A stretch of 12,984 nucleotides of DNA, taken from assembly GCA_947428535.1 (NCBI GenBank), contig CANEMG010000004.1, forward strand, positions 1 through 12,984, read 5' to 3'. The DNA is from an uncultured Clostridium sp. GTDB taxonomy: Bacteria > Bacillota > Clostridia > TANB77 > CAG-508. A model generated the notes under the pieces. The model was not told the DNA's origin, ran no database searches, and saw only the letters and a list, made by a program, of their open reading frames with translations. The position numbers were made by a program, and so were the translations under genes. Shown piece by piece: positions 6,149 through 12,984 of the stretch (positions are counted from its first letter, which is position 1; every line of letters starts with the position of its first letter).

Positions 6149-6221
6149 ATATTCGAAATATATTTCTTTAAATTATATACTGAATGTGATTGAAAATATT
6201 TTAGAAATATATTTCGAATAT
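6149..6221. repeat. 19-bp perfect inverted repeat, arms each containing a 12-bp palindrome
   Basis: ATATTCGAAATATATTTCT (6149-6167) is the exact reverse complement of 6203-6221, with a 35-nt spacer. Each arm contains the self-complementary GAAATATATTTC (6155-6166 and 6204-6215), so the sites are also direct repeats 49 bp apart. It lies 20 nt beyond the dnaE stop and about 50 bp upstream of the -35 of the pilin-like gene. There is no T-run, so a classical terminator is unlikely; paired regulator sites or an mRNA 3' stem are possible. Confidence 0.7.
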
Positions 6222-6241
6222 TATTAATCAAGTATTAAATT

Positions 6242-9200
6242 TTATAAAATCTTCACATTTTCTTCTAAAGCAATTTCTTTAAATTCTTGCAGAATTTTAT
6301 CAGTTAAAAATATTCCTCCACAAGGTTTTATATCTCCATTTTCAGTAATTTCTAATTTTACATTTGCTCTGTCTCCACTAAAAAATTTTATAGCACCTCT
6401 TAATCTTTGTTTCTGATCATCATCTAAATTAGTAATATTTATATTTAATGTTTTTACTTTGTTTAATTCGCTTTTTTCAGATACTGTATCTTCTGAAAAT
6501 TCTTTTACTGCACTTGCTACTATTTTTACTGGCTCATCTTCTCTAATACTCAATCTACCTTCAACAAAAATTATATTATCATTTATTAAAAAATTACTTG
6601 CCTTTGCATAAACACTATCAAAAACAATTATTTCTGCTGTACCGTAAAAATCCTCTAAACTCACAAATGCCATAGTTGTGTTTTTTCTTGTAAATTTTTT
6701 AGTTACTTTCGAAATTACCCCAACAAATTTAACATTTTGTCCATCTTTATAATCTTTTGTTATACCAAATTCTGCTATTTCTTCATTCATTTTAATCATA
6801 TTTAATGTTGATATATTAGTTTGCTTTTCAACAGCTTCTCTAATTTTATCTAAAGGATGCCCTGAAATATACACACCTAACATTTCTTTTTCTAATATTA
6901 AACGTTCTTTTTCTGGCATTTCTTCTTTTTCAATAAACATATATTTTTTCGTTTCTATTGTTTCTTCATCTTCTTCTATTAAATCAAACATTGATACTTG
7001 ATTTTCTATTTTATTTCTATTTTCGCTATTTATAGTATCAATAATACTTTCAAAAGATGCTAAAAGCGTTGCTCTATTTTTTCCAAGTTCATCAAATGCT
7101 CCTGATTTTATTAAACTTTCTATACATTTTTTGTTTACAGATTCATTTTTTACTCTTTCACAAAAAGATGCAAAACTTTCAAATTCTCCATTCGTTTCTC
7201 TTTCCCTAACAATTGCATCTATTACTGCTACTCCAACATTTTTTATAGTTCCAAGTCCAAATCTTATTTTATTATCTGAAACAGTAAATCTAGTATTACT
7301 TTTATTTATACTAGGATTTAATATTTCTATTCCCATATCTTTACAGTCTTGAATATATACAGGAATTTTATCTAAATTTCCTAAAAAACTATTTAATGTT
7401 GCTGCCATTAATTCTTCTTTATAATATACTTTTAAAAAAGCTGTTCTATATGATATAACTGCATATGCCGCAGCATGAGATTTATTAAATGCATATTTTG
7501 CAAATTCAGACATTTCATCAAATATTTTATTTGCAGACTCTGCATCTATTCCATTTCTCACACAACCAGGTACTTCCACATTTCCATTTTCATCAACTTG
7601 ACCATTTATAAAAATATCTCTTTCTTTTTCCATTACATCAAGTTTCTTTTTTCCCATCGCACGTCTTACTAAGTCTGCTCTGCCTAAAGAATACCCTGCT
7701 AAATCTCTAACTATTTGCATAACCTGTTCTTGATACACCATACACCCATATGTTACATTTAAAATTGGCTCTAGTGCTGGATGTGTATATTCATTATGAC
7801 CAGGATTTAGCTTTCCTTTAATATATCTTGGAATTTGGTCCATAGGTCCAGGTCTATAAAGTGATACTCCTGCTACAATATCTTCAAAGCAATCTGGTTT
7901 TAATTCCTTCATAAATGAAGTAATACCACTGCTTTCAAATTGAAATATTCCAAATGATTTTCCTTCCTGCCATAATTTATAAACTTTTTGATCATCCATT
8001 TTCTCATCAAATTCTACAGTTATTCCTCTATTTTGTTTTATAAGTTCTAAACAGTTAGATATAACACTAAGAGTTCTTAATCCTAAAAAATCCATTTTTA
8101 AAAGACCAAGTTCCTCTAGTAAAACCATTGTATACTGCGCTACAACGTTTCCATCATTTGTACAAAGTGGAACATAAGTATCTACTGGATCTTTTGTTAT
8201 TACAACTCCACAAGCATGTGTAGAAGCATTTCTAGGAATTCCTTCTAATCCTTTTGCTATGTCTATAATTCTTTTTGTCGTTTCATCACTTTCATATTGC
8301 TCTTTTAATTCTCTATTTTCTTCTAAAGCTTTATCTATTGTCATATGAGGTGCAAAAGGTATCATTTTAGCTATTTTATCTACATCGGAATAAGATATAT
8401 CTAAAACCCTTCCTACATCACGAATAACACTTTTGGCAGACAGTGTACCAAAAGTTATAATTTGTGATACGTGATCTTTTCCATATTTTCTTGCAACATA
8501 ATCTATTACTTCTTGTCTTCTTTCATCTGAAAAATCCACATCAAAATCAGGCATACTTATTCTATCTGGATTTAAAAATCTTTCAAAAAGCAAACTATAT
8601 TTTAGTGGATCTATGTCTGTTATTCCTATTGCATATGCTACTATTGAACCTGCTCCTGAACCACGCCCAGGTCCTACTGGAATTCCAACAGATTTTGCGT
8701 AATGAATATAATCCCAAACTATAAGATAATAATCTACATATCCCATTTTTGAAATTATACCTAATTCATATTCTGCTCTCTCTTTTACTTTATCATCATA
8801 ATTTTCGCCGTATCTTTCTTTTATTCCATCCCATGTAAGTTTTCTAAAATAATCTTCATGTGTTTTAAATTCTTCTGGAACATCATAATTTGGTAATTTT
8901 GTAACACCAAATTCAAATTCAAAATTACATTTATCTGCAATTTTTACAGTATTTTCTATTGCTTCTGGAACTGCTGAAAAATAATCTGCCATTTCTTCTG
9001 GAGTTTTTATATAAAATTCATCTGTCCCAAATCTCATTCTATCTTCATCATTCATTTTTTTTGCAGTTTGAATGCAAAGTAAAATCTCGTGATTATAACT
9101 ATCTTCTTGCTTTAAATAATGAGCATCGTTTGTAGCAACTAGTGGTATATCTAGTTCTTTTGAAATAATAATTAACTATTGATTTACCATTACTTGCTCA

Positions 9201-9739
9201 GGTAATCCATTATTTTGAATTTCTAAATAGTAATCTTCCCCAAAAATGTTTTTATGCCACAAAGCAACTTCTTTTGCTTTTTCTAGATCATCTTTTAAAA
9301 TTGCTTTATTTACACTTCCTGCTAGACATGCACTTAAACATATTAGTCCCTCACTATACTCTTCTAATATTTCTGTGTCTATACGTGGTTTATAATAATA
9401 TCCTTCTGTGAAACTTAAAGATACTAATTTTATAAGATTTTGATATCCAATTTTATTTTTTGCAAGTAAAATAAGATGTGAATATTCATCATCTATCCCA
9501 GATTCTTTATTTAATCTATTTCTTGGTGCTACATAAACTTCACACCCTATAATTGGTTTTATTCCTTCTTTTATACATTCTTTATAAAAGTTTACAGCTC
9601 CATACATAACACCATGATCTGTAATTGCTATTGCTTTCATTCCTAATTCTTTTGCTCTTTTTGGTAAATCTTTTATTCTGCACATTCCATCTAATAAACT
9701 ATATTCACTATGGACATGTAAGTGTACAAATTCTGGCAT
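6242..9739 (-). CDS. dnaE: DNA polymerase III alpha subunit DnaE, interrupted by one in-frame TAG
   Basis: The replicative C-family DNA polymerase. Counting the TAG as one residue the frame encodes 1165 residues, the normal DnaE length. The PHP domain starts FVHLHVHSEYS (4-14), with AITDHG (38-43) and GCEVY (65-69). Codon 188 is TAG (9176-9178). The frame then resumes LIIISKELDIPLVATND, with the PHP metal ligands in NDAHY (204-208), and GPGRGSGAGS (356-365). The catalytic PDFDVDF (397-403, Asp400 and Asp402) and LKMDFLG (third Asp at 550) follow, then the fingers, a helix-hairpin region and an OB fold (VKFVGVISKV onward). No base is gained or lost. The N-terminal 187-residue piece alone would lack PHP ligands; the first downstream ATG (9055) has no ribosome binding site. 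So either a nonsense change or error, or UAG decoding. ATG 9737-9739 has GAGGAG with 7-nt spacing. Stop TAA. Confidence 0.93.
9176..9178 (-). other. In-frame TAG codon within dnaE (codon 188)
   Basis: Read on the minus strand the context is MVNQ, TAG, LIIISKEL. In DnaE proteins this site is a variable polar position just before a helix, so one base change from CAG, AAG or GAG would explain it. Upstream and downstream frames are identical and the stretch between the TAG and ATG 9055 is clearly DnaE-like. Confidence 0.95.
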
Positions 9740-9770
9740 ATGTATTCTCCTCTTTCTTTTATTTTAAGAA

Positions 9771-9799
9771 AATATATCACAGTTTTATTATTTTATCAA
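9771..9799 (-). promoter_or_regulatory. Promoter of dnaE
   Basis: On the minus strand, TTGATA (9794-9799), 17-bp spacer, TATATT (9771-9776). It lies just downstream of the glycosyltransferase terminator, so dnaE is transcribed on its own. Confidence 0.6.
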
Positions 9800-9815
9800 T
9801 CTATATATTTACAAT

Positions 9816-9855
9816 AAAAATAGAGTATGCACTTCACACTATGCATACTCTATTT
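9816..9855 (-). terminator. Terminator after the glycosyltransferase gene
   Basis: AAATAGAGTATGCA (9818-9831) and TGCATACTCTATTT (9842-9855) form a perfect 14-bp stem with a 10-nt loop. On the minus strand it begins 12 nt after the stop and ends in a T-run (9820-9816). Confidence 0.85.
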
Positions 9856-9867
9856 ATTAGTTTAATT

Positions 9868-11127
9868 TTATGAAATTTTTAATAATTTTTTATTTGATAC
9901 TTCACTTAAAGCTGTTATTTCTCTTTTTTCCATAGCATTTTCTATACTTATTATTCTACTATGTTCAATACTCTCCCATTTAACTTGTTTTTTCAAAACT
10001 GCTTCAAAATTAATTGGTATCCAAGAAAAAATAAATACTGGTAACAATAAAATTCCTTTTATATTTTTTCTTATCTCCTTTTTTGCAAATTTAGTAATTA
10101 TTGATGAAACAACAATCATTGCTAAATAACTTACAACTATATAAATAAGTTTACTACTATAATTTATGTTTAGCTTTTCCATGATTCCTAAAATTCCATA
10201 TACTATATAAAATAAAGTTCCTACTATTTGCATAATTGGAGATATTATAAGTATTCCTGCATCTAAAATTTCAAATTTCTTTAAAACTCTTTTAGATATA
10301 TCTTTATTATATATTTTTAAACATTCTAACATTCCCTTTGACCAACGTTTTCTTTGTTTATATGAATCTCCAAATTTTAATGGTTGTTCATCATAAGTAA
10401 TAGCATCTTCTACAAATAATATTTTTACATTTTTTATAGCACACTGAACAGTAAGTTCTATATCTTCGGTAATTGTAAAAACATTGTATCCATTTTCTTC
10501 AATAAACTCTCTTGAAATCATCATACCTGTTCCATTTAAAAAACAAGATTTTCCTAAATTCATTCTTGCTTTATTAAAAAAGAAATTTTGCAACCAATAG
10601 TATAACGAATGTGTATTTGAAATCCATGTATCTGATGGATTTTTACTATCTCTATAGCCTTGGGCTACTTTATATCCTGAATTATATGCATCATTCATTT
10701 TAGAAATAAAATCTGGATGTACAACATTATCACTATCAAATATTAAAAATGAATCATAATTTTTAAATTCATCATTTATTTTTGAAAAAGCAAGTTTTAA
10801 AACATCTCCTTTAGAAGTAATTTTTTCTTCAAACTTCATAATATTTACTTCTTCTATATTACATATTTTTTCTGTTTCATCTGTACAATTATTTGGAAGT
10901 ACAAAAATATCATATTTTCTTTTATCATAGTTTTGATTTTTTAGGCTTATGAGTAAATTTCTTATTACTCTTTCTTCATTTCGTGCTGGTACTAAAATTG
11001 CAAATCTTCTTTTAACATCACTTTTTTGTATTTTTTTATTTTTCAAAAATACTCCTATTGCAATAATACCAAAATACAACATATAAGTACTTAGCATTAT
11101 TTCCAATACTCTAAAAAAATTATCCAT
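9868..11127 (-). CDS. Membrane-bound processive glycosyltransferase, family 2
   Basis: A 419-residue enzyme expected to polymerise a cell-surface polysaccharide from a nucleotide sugar at the cytoplasmic membrane. Order of parts: one membrane helix at about 9-28; a GT-A domain with ILVPARNEE (44-52), FDSDN (130-134, the metal and sugar-nucleotide Asp motif), NGTGMMISREF (198-208), TED (220-222, catalytic base region) and QRKRW (258-262, the processive Q..RW signature); then three membrane segments at about 287-313, 326-346 and 357-376; and a short charged tail. This arrangement resembles poly-N-acetylglucosamine synthase (PgaC/IcaA) and hyaluronan/cellulose synthase relatives. Sugar specificity cannot be read, and no partner genes (deacetylase, export) are nearby. 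A GGAAG lies before the ATG at 11125-11127. It has its own terminator and stands alone. Stop TAA. Confidence 0.9.
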   Translation of the reverse strand: MDNFFRVLEIMLSTYMLYFGIIAIGVFLKNKKIQKSDVKRRFAILVPARNEERVIRNLLISLKNQNYDKRKYDIFVLPNNCTDETEKICNIEEVNIMKFEEKITSKGDVLKLAFSKINDEFKNYDSFLIFDSDNVVHPDFISKMNDAYNSGYKVAQGYRDSKNPSDTWISNTHSLYYWLQNFFFNKARMNLGKSCFLNGTGMMISREFIEENGYNVFTITEDIELTVQCAIKNVKILFVEDAITYDEQPLKFGDSYKQRKRWSKGMLECLKIYNKDISKRVLKKFEILDAGILIISPIMQIVGTLFYIVYGILGIMEKLNINYSSKLIYIVVSYLAMIVVSSIITKFAKKEIRKNIKGILLLPVFIFSWIPINFEAVLKKQVKWESIEHSRIISIENAMEKREITALSEVSNKKLLKIS

Positions 11128-11171
11128 AACTTTTTACCTACTTCCTTATTTTTTTTAAGTATAATTTATAA

Positions 11172-11200
11172 ATATTAAGAAATTTTATATATTTTATTAA
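11172..11200 (-). promoter_or_regulatory. Possible promoter of the glycosyltransferase gene
   Basis: On the minus strand, TTAATA (11195-11200), 17-bp spacer, TAATAT (11172-11177). Both boxes are weak matches in very AT-rich DNA, so this is tentative. Confidence 0.35.
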
Positions 11201-11218
11201 GTTTTTCTTAATTTTTTC

Positions 11219-11247
11219 TTGACTTTTAGAAAAAATGCATGTATACT
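11219..11247 (+). promoter_or_regulatory. Promoter of the 11254-11650 transcription unit
   Basis: TTGACT (11219-11224), 17-bp spacer, TATACT (11242-11247). Transcription should start near 11254. A hairpin CTCACT (11278-11283) / AGTGAG (11294-11299) lies in the leader just before the ribosome binding site. Confidence 0.75.
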
Positions 11248-11322
11248 AGAAAACAGTTCACAACACTTCGTTGGAACCTCACTACTACGTATAAGTGAGT
11301 ATTGAATAAGGAGGTGTTAATC

Positions 11323-11667
11323 GTGACGCAAATTGCCGTACTATCATTACTTATCATTTTACTTGCTTTTTTTAAGTTCAAAGGTAGTTCTTCTACACTG
11401 CGGACTTATAGTATAGCAAGCGTTTTCTCAAATGAGAAAAATGGTTATACTTATGTAATGGCGCTAAACCGGCAGCGTCTTCGTCAAACGAAAGGCCCCC
11501 GAGGCCCCCCGTTAAACTCACCAAAAAATGCTTTGGTAAAATTATTTAACGGATATAGAACACGAAGGTCTCAAATTTGTTCTATTATATTTGACATAGG
11601 AATAAACGATAACACACTAAAAAAACCCCCTGGCACACCGGGGGGTTTTTCATTTACAAAAAAATAG
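11323..11667 (+). CDS. Possible small protein whose frame runs through its own terminator (nonstop mRNA)
   Basis: GTG at 11323 has AAGGAGG (11308-11314) with 8-nt spacing, a far better start than the TTG at 11302, which precedes that site. The frame would give 114 residues. Residues 2-17 (TQIAVLSLLIILLAFF) are a membrane helix like that of small type I toxins or leader peptides; the rest is basic (ALNRQRLRQTKGPRGPP, then GYRTRRSQ). The intrinsic terminator at 11621-11650 lies inside the frame, 15 nt before the TAG at 11665-11667, so the mRNA would lack a stop codon. Much of the apparent coding region also folds into RNA hairpins, so a structured RNA with a short leader peptide is an alternative. 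Composition and codons are foreign. I do not recognise the protein and am unsure it is translated in full. Confidence 0.4.
   Translation: MTQIAVLSLLIILLAFFKFKGSSSTLRTYSIASVFSNEKNGYTYVMALNRQRLRQTKGPRGPPLNSPKNALVKLFNGYRTRRSQICSIIFDIGINDNTLKKPPGTPGGFSFTKK
11480..11585 (+). other. Cluster of RNA hairpins upstream of the terminator (candidate structured RNA)
   Basis: Three consecutive foldable units: TTCGT/ACGAA (11480-11484 / 11488-11492); a nested hairpin with outer CCGTTAAA/TTTAACGG (11509-11516 / 11545-11552) and inner ACCAAA/TTTGGT (11520-11525 / 11532-11537); and ATAGAACA/TGTTCTAT (11555-11562 / 11578-11585). With the terminator this makes most of the 3' half of the transcript double stranded. 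Confidence 0.5.
11621..11650. terminator. Strong intrinsic terminator
   Basis: AAAAACCCCCTGG (11621-11633) pairs with CCGGGGGGTTTTT (11638-11650) around the tetraloop CACA, with one U-G pair. The GC-rich stem is exceptional here. A T-run exists on the minus strand too, so it may act in both directions. Confidence 0.9.
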
Positions 11668-11686
11668 GAAGCTAACTATCACTTCC
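11658..11686 (-). terminator. Terminator after rqcP
   Basis: On the minus strand GGAAG (11686-11682) pairs with CTTCC (11671-11667), loop of 10 nt, followed by a T-rich tail (11664-11658). Short stem, 17 nt after the rqcP stop. Confidence 0.6.
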
Positions 11687-11703
11687 CATACTTTCAGTAT
11701 ATA

Positions 11704-11940
11704 TTATAATATTTTTATTATTTCTCCTAAATCTTTCCCTTGAACTTTAGGAATTTGAAGAATTTCGAACTTCGAAATTTTATCTCCAAATTTTATTTCT
11801 ACAATATCACCTATTTTTACCTCATAACTAGGCTTTACTACTTTTCCATTTACAGAAATTCTTCCATTATCTGCTGCCTCATTTGCAACTGTTCTTCTTT
11901 TTATTACTCTACTTACTTTTAAAAATTTATCTAATCTCAT
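11704..11940 (-). CDS. rqcP: S4-domain ribosome quality-control protein RqcP (YabO family)
   Basis: A 78-residue S4 RNA-binding protein. In Bacillus subtilis the homologue RqcP works with RqcH on stalled 50S subunits, helping add the C-terminal alanine tail that marks incomplete proteins for degradation. MRLDKFLKVSRVIKRRT (1-17) and NGRISVNGKVVKPSYEVK (25-42) are typical of this family, and the length fits (about 80-90). I chose the ATG at 11938-11940 because it gives the conserved MRLDKFLK start and is preceded by AAGGAAG; a longer version from 11970 would add ten residues foreign to the family and overlap the upstream gene. It begins 16 nt after the metallophosphoesterase stop, so the two form an operon. 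It is not in the yabN-yabP-divIC context seen in Bacillus. Confidence 0.87.
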   Translation of the reverse strand: MRLDKFLKVSRVIKRRTVANEAADNGRISVNGKVVKPSYEVKIGDIVEIKFGDKISKFEILQIPKVQGKDLGEIIKIL

Positions 11941-11956
11941 AATTACTTCCTTTATT

Positions 11957-12853
11957 TTACTCAAAAACAAAATACTCTTTATATTTTTCTGCCAATCCTA
12001 ACCATATGTCATCATCATATAATTTCATATATTTATATATTCCTTTTGCATTTTCCACTGATAATCTACCATTTTTCTCAAACATGATTTTTTTAGCTTC
12101 TTTTAAAAAATCCCTTCTTATGCTTCCTTTGCCACTTATTGCACAAAAAGATAGATTCATTAAAACTTTGTCTTCTTCAAGAATTTTGCTTTCAATTATT
12201 TTTTCTTTTATAATATTTATATCATAATTTATAAGTTTTAATTCAACATTTTCTATTTTTCTATTGTTTATTTCTATTATTACATATTCTGCTTTTCCAA
12301 CATAAAAAGGCGATACTCCACAACATCCGGTATTTACTACCATTTTTCCATTTATTGTTTCATACCACATTGGTTCGTGAGTATGACCAAATATTAATGC
12401 ATCTGCTTCTAAATCTTTTGTATAAAAATCTAGTAAATCTCTTTTCTCTCTATGTAATTGCTCTTCTACTGATTTTGGTGATCCATGTGCAAATAATATC
12501 TTTACACCATCATATTCTATAGTTAAACAGTGAGGGAGCTTTTTTATAAATTCTAAGTTTTCACATGTAAGTTCATTATACATAAACTTAACATTTCTAA
12601 ACTGAATATTTTTCCAATCATACTTATATTTATCATATTCTATAAGATATTGCTCTTTATTTCCTTTTAGAATTTTTTCACTATACTTTCTAACCATTTC
12701 CAAAGTTTCATTTCCAAAAGGTAAATCATTTACTAAATCTCCTAAAAAGACATAATCATCTACTTTATTTTTTTCAGCATCTTTTAATACTTCTTTTAGT
12801 GCAACACTATTCCCATGTATATCTGATATAACTGCTACTTTTATTTTTATCAC
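11957..12853 (-). CDS. Calcineurin-like metallophosphoesterase with extra C-terminal domain
   Basis: A two-metal phosphoesterase of the YfcE/MJ0936-like group. The motifs, in order, are SDIHGN (10-15), FLGDLVN (36-42), GNKEQ (64-68, where GNHD/GNxE is expected), FAHGSP (121-126), GHTHEP (156-161) and NTGCCGVSP (174-182). The core is complete by about residue 195; another 100 residues, helical and charged, form a C-terminal addition I do not recognise. The substrate is unknown; such enzymes act on phosphodiesters, nucleotides or phosphoproteins. The GTG at 12851-12853 is the only standard start, but it lies inside the AGGTGAT ribosome binding site. The family start MKVAVISDIHGN corresponds to an ATA codon at 12842-12844, which is 8 nt from that AGG. 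The promoter at 12866-12894 would place the mRNA start only about 6 nt before the GTG. Upstream of rqcP in one operon. Confidence 0.88.
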   Translation of the reverse strand: MIKIKVAVISDIHGNSVALKEVLKDAEKNKVDDYVFLGDLVNDLPFGNETLEMVRKYSEKILKGNKEQYLIEYDKYKYDWKNIQFRNVKFMYNELTCENLEFIKKLPHCLTIEYDGVKILFAHGSPKSVEEQLHREKRDLLDFYTKDLEADALIFGHTHEPMWYETINGKMVVNTGCCGVSPFYVGKAEYVIIEINNRKIENVELKLINYDINIIKEKIIESKILEEDKVLMNLSFCAISGKGSIRRDFLKEAKKIMFEKNGRLSVENAKGIYKYMKLYDDDIWLGLAEKYKEYFVFE

Positions 12854-12865
12854 CTCTTGATTTGG

Positions 12866-12894
12866 ATTATAGCATTATTAAACATCTTTTTCAA
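12866..12894 (-). promoter_or_regulatory. Promoter of the metallophosphoesterase-rqcP operon
   Basis: On the minus strand, TTGAAA (12889-12894), 17-bp spacer, TATAAT (12866-12871). The predicted start of transcription is near 12859, giving an extremely short leader. The remaining bases to the right edge show no feature I can support. Confidence 0.75.
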
Positions 12895-12984
12895 GATTAT
12901 AAATATTAACTTATATTCCATCTTGAAGATTAGTCAAACATATGTCACACTCTTTTGAAATTAATATACTTTGAGTACTCTATA

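Noticed and set aside
6149..6221. Invertible promoter (phase switch) between the 19-bp repeats
   Set aside because: The 35-nt spacer is short for an invertible segment and holds no convincing -35/-10 pair in either orientation, and no recombinase is nearby.
8464..8724. Plus-strand ORF of 86 codons within dnaE, and similar ones at 7131, 7475, 9625, 11740 and 12006
   Set aside because: Leu/Phe/Ser-rich antisense shadows of conserved coding regions without start signals.
9056..9180. Intein, intron or insertion at the dnaE break
   Set aside because: There is no extra sequence: the total length is that of a normal DnaE and only the single TAG interrupts it.
6242..9739. Annotating dnaE as two separate genes (9176-9739 and 6242-9055)
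   Set aside because: The frame and DnaE-like sequence continue between the pieces, ATG 9055 has no ribosome binding site, and the first piece lacks PHP metal ligands. It is one gene with an internal TAG.
11302..11322. TTG start at 11302 for the plus-strand ORF
   Set aside because: It precedes the AAGGAGG that is ideally placed for the GTG at 11323.
11560..11625. Antisense RNA promoter on the minus strand inside the 11323 unit (TATAAT in the region 11585-11600)
   Set aside because: The -10 is good but no acceptable -35 lies 16-18 bp upstream, so a type I toxin-antitoxin layout cannot be supported.
11941..11970. Longer rqcP start at 11970
   Set aside because: The ten added residues are absent from the family start MRLDKFLK, and ATG 11940 has its own ribosome binding site.
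1..12984. TGA read as tryptophan (Mycoplasma-type code)
   Set aside because: The conserved tryptophans I checked are TGG and no conserved frame is interrupted by TGA.
1..12984. tRNA genes, CRISPR arrays, insertion sequences or integrase genes
   Set aside because: No cloverleaf-like sequence, regular repeat-spacer pattern, transposase or recombinase motif was found on reading both strands.

Overview
The window is AT-rich DNA (roughly 25-30% GC in the ordinary genes). It has strong AGGAGG-type ribosome binding sites, almost only TAA stops, AGA/ATA/TTA-biased codons and sigma-A type promoters with exact 17-bp spacers. Together with the gene content (class I dihydroorotase, long-form OMP decarboxylase, an RqcP-type S4 protein, a clostridial pilin-like protein, a ~1165-residue DnaE) this points to a low-GC Bacillota, most likely an uncultured member of the Clostridia. 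This placement is inference from gene style; no marker RNA is present.

Layout. On the minus strand, positions 3270 to 1 hold a pyrimidine operon read right to left: promoter, pyrC, a MazG-like pyrophosphohydrolase overlapping it, pyrF, and an unrecognised gene that runs off the left edge. Divergent from it on the plus strand are a 72-codon gene of foreign composition (3466-3684) and a pyrE-like orotate phosphoribosyltransferase homologue (3830-4699) whose PRPP loop is not canonical. An 18-bp perfect bidirectional terminator separates the latter from a convergent 149-aa orphan gene, again of higher GC (4764-5213). Then, all on the minus strand, come a pilin-like membrane-anchored protein (5509-6030), a 19-bp perfect inverted repeat, dnaE (6242-9739), a processive family-2 glycosyltransferase (9868-11127), rqcP (11704-11940) and a metallophosphoesterase (11957-12853). 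Between the glycosyltransferase and rqcP, on the plus strand, lies a compact transcription unit (11219-11650) with a consensus promoter, a strong ribosome binding site, several RNA hairpins and a strong terminator.

The two most notable points are these. (1) dnaE is open across its whole length except for one in-frame TAG at codon 188. The reading frame and protein similarity continue without a break on the other side, and two metal ligands of the PHP domain lie beyond the TAG. TAG is otherwise used as a stop only by the pilin-like gene, the 72-codon gene and the odd 11323 ORF, so either dnaE carries a nonsense change or sequence error, or UAG is read through or recoded in this organism. (2) The open frame in the 11219-11650 unit passes through its own terminator before reaching a stop, so its mRNA would be nonstop. 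That logic is known for tmRNA-controlled ribosome rescue factors (ArfA, BrfA), and here it sits next to the ribosome quality-control gene rqcP.

Three plus/minus strand units (72-aa gene, 149-aa gene, 11323 unit) share higher GC, unusual codons and their own promoter and terminator, and look like separately acquired small cassettes among housekeeping genes. No tRNA, rRNA, CRISPR array, transposase or integrase was seen.
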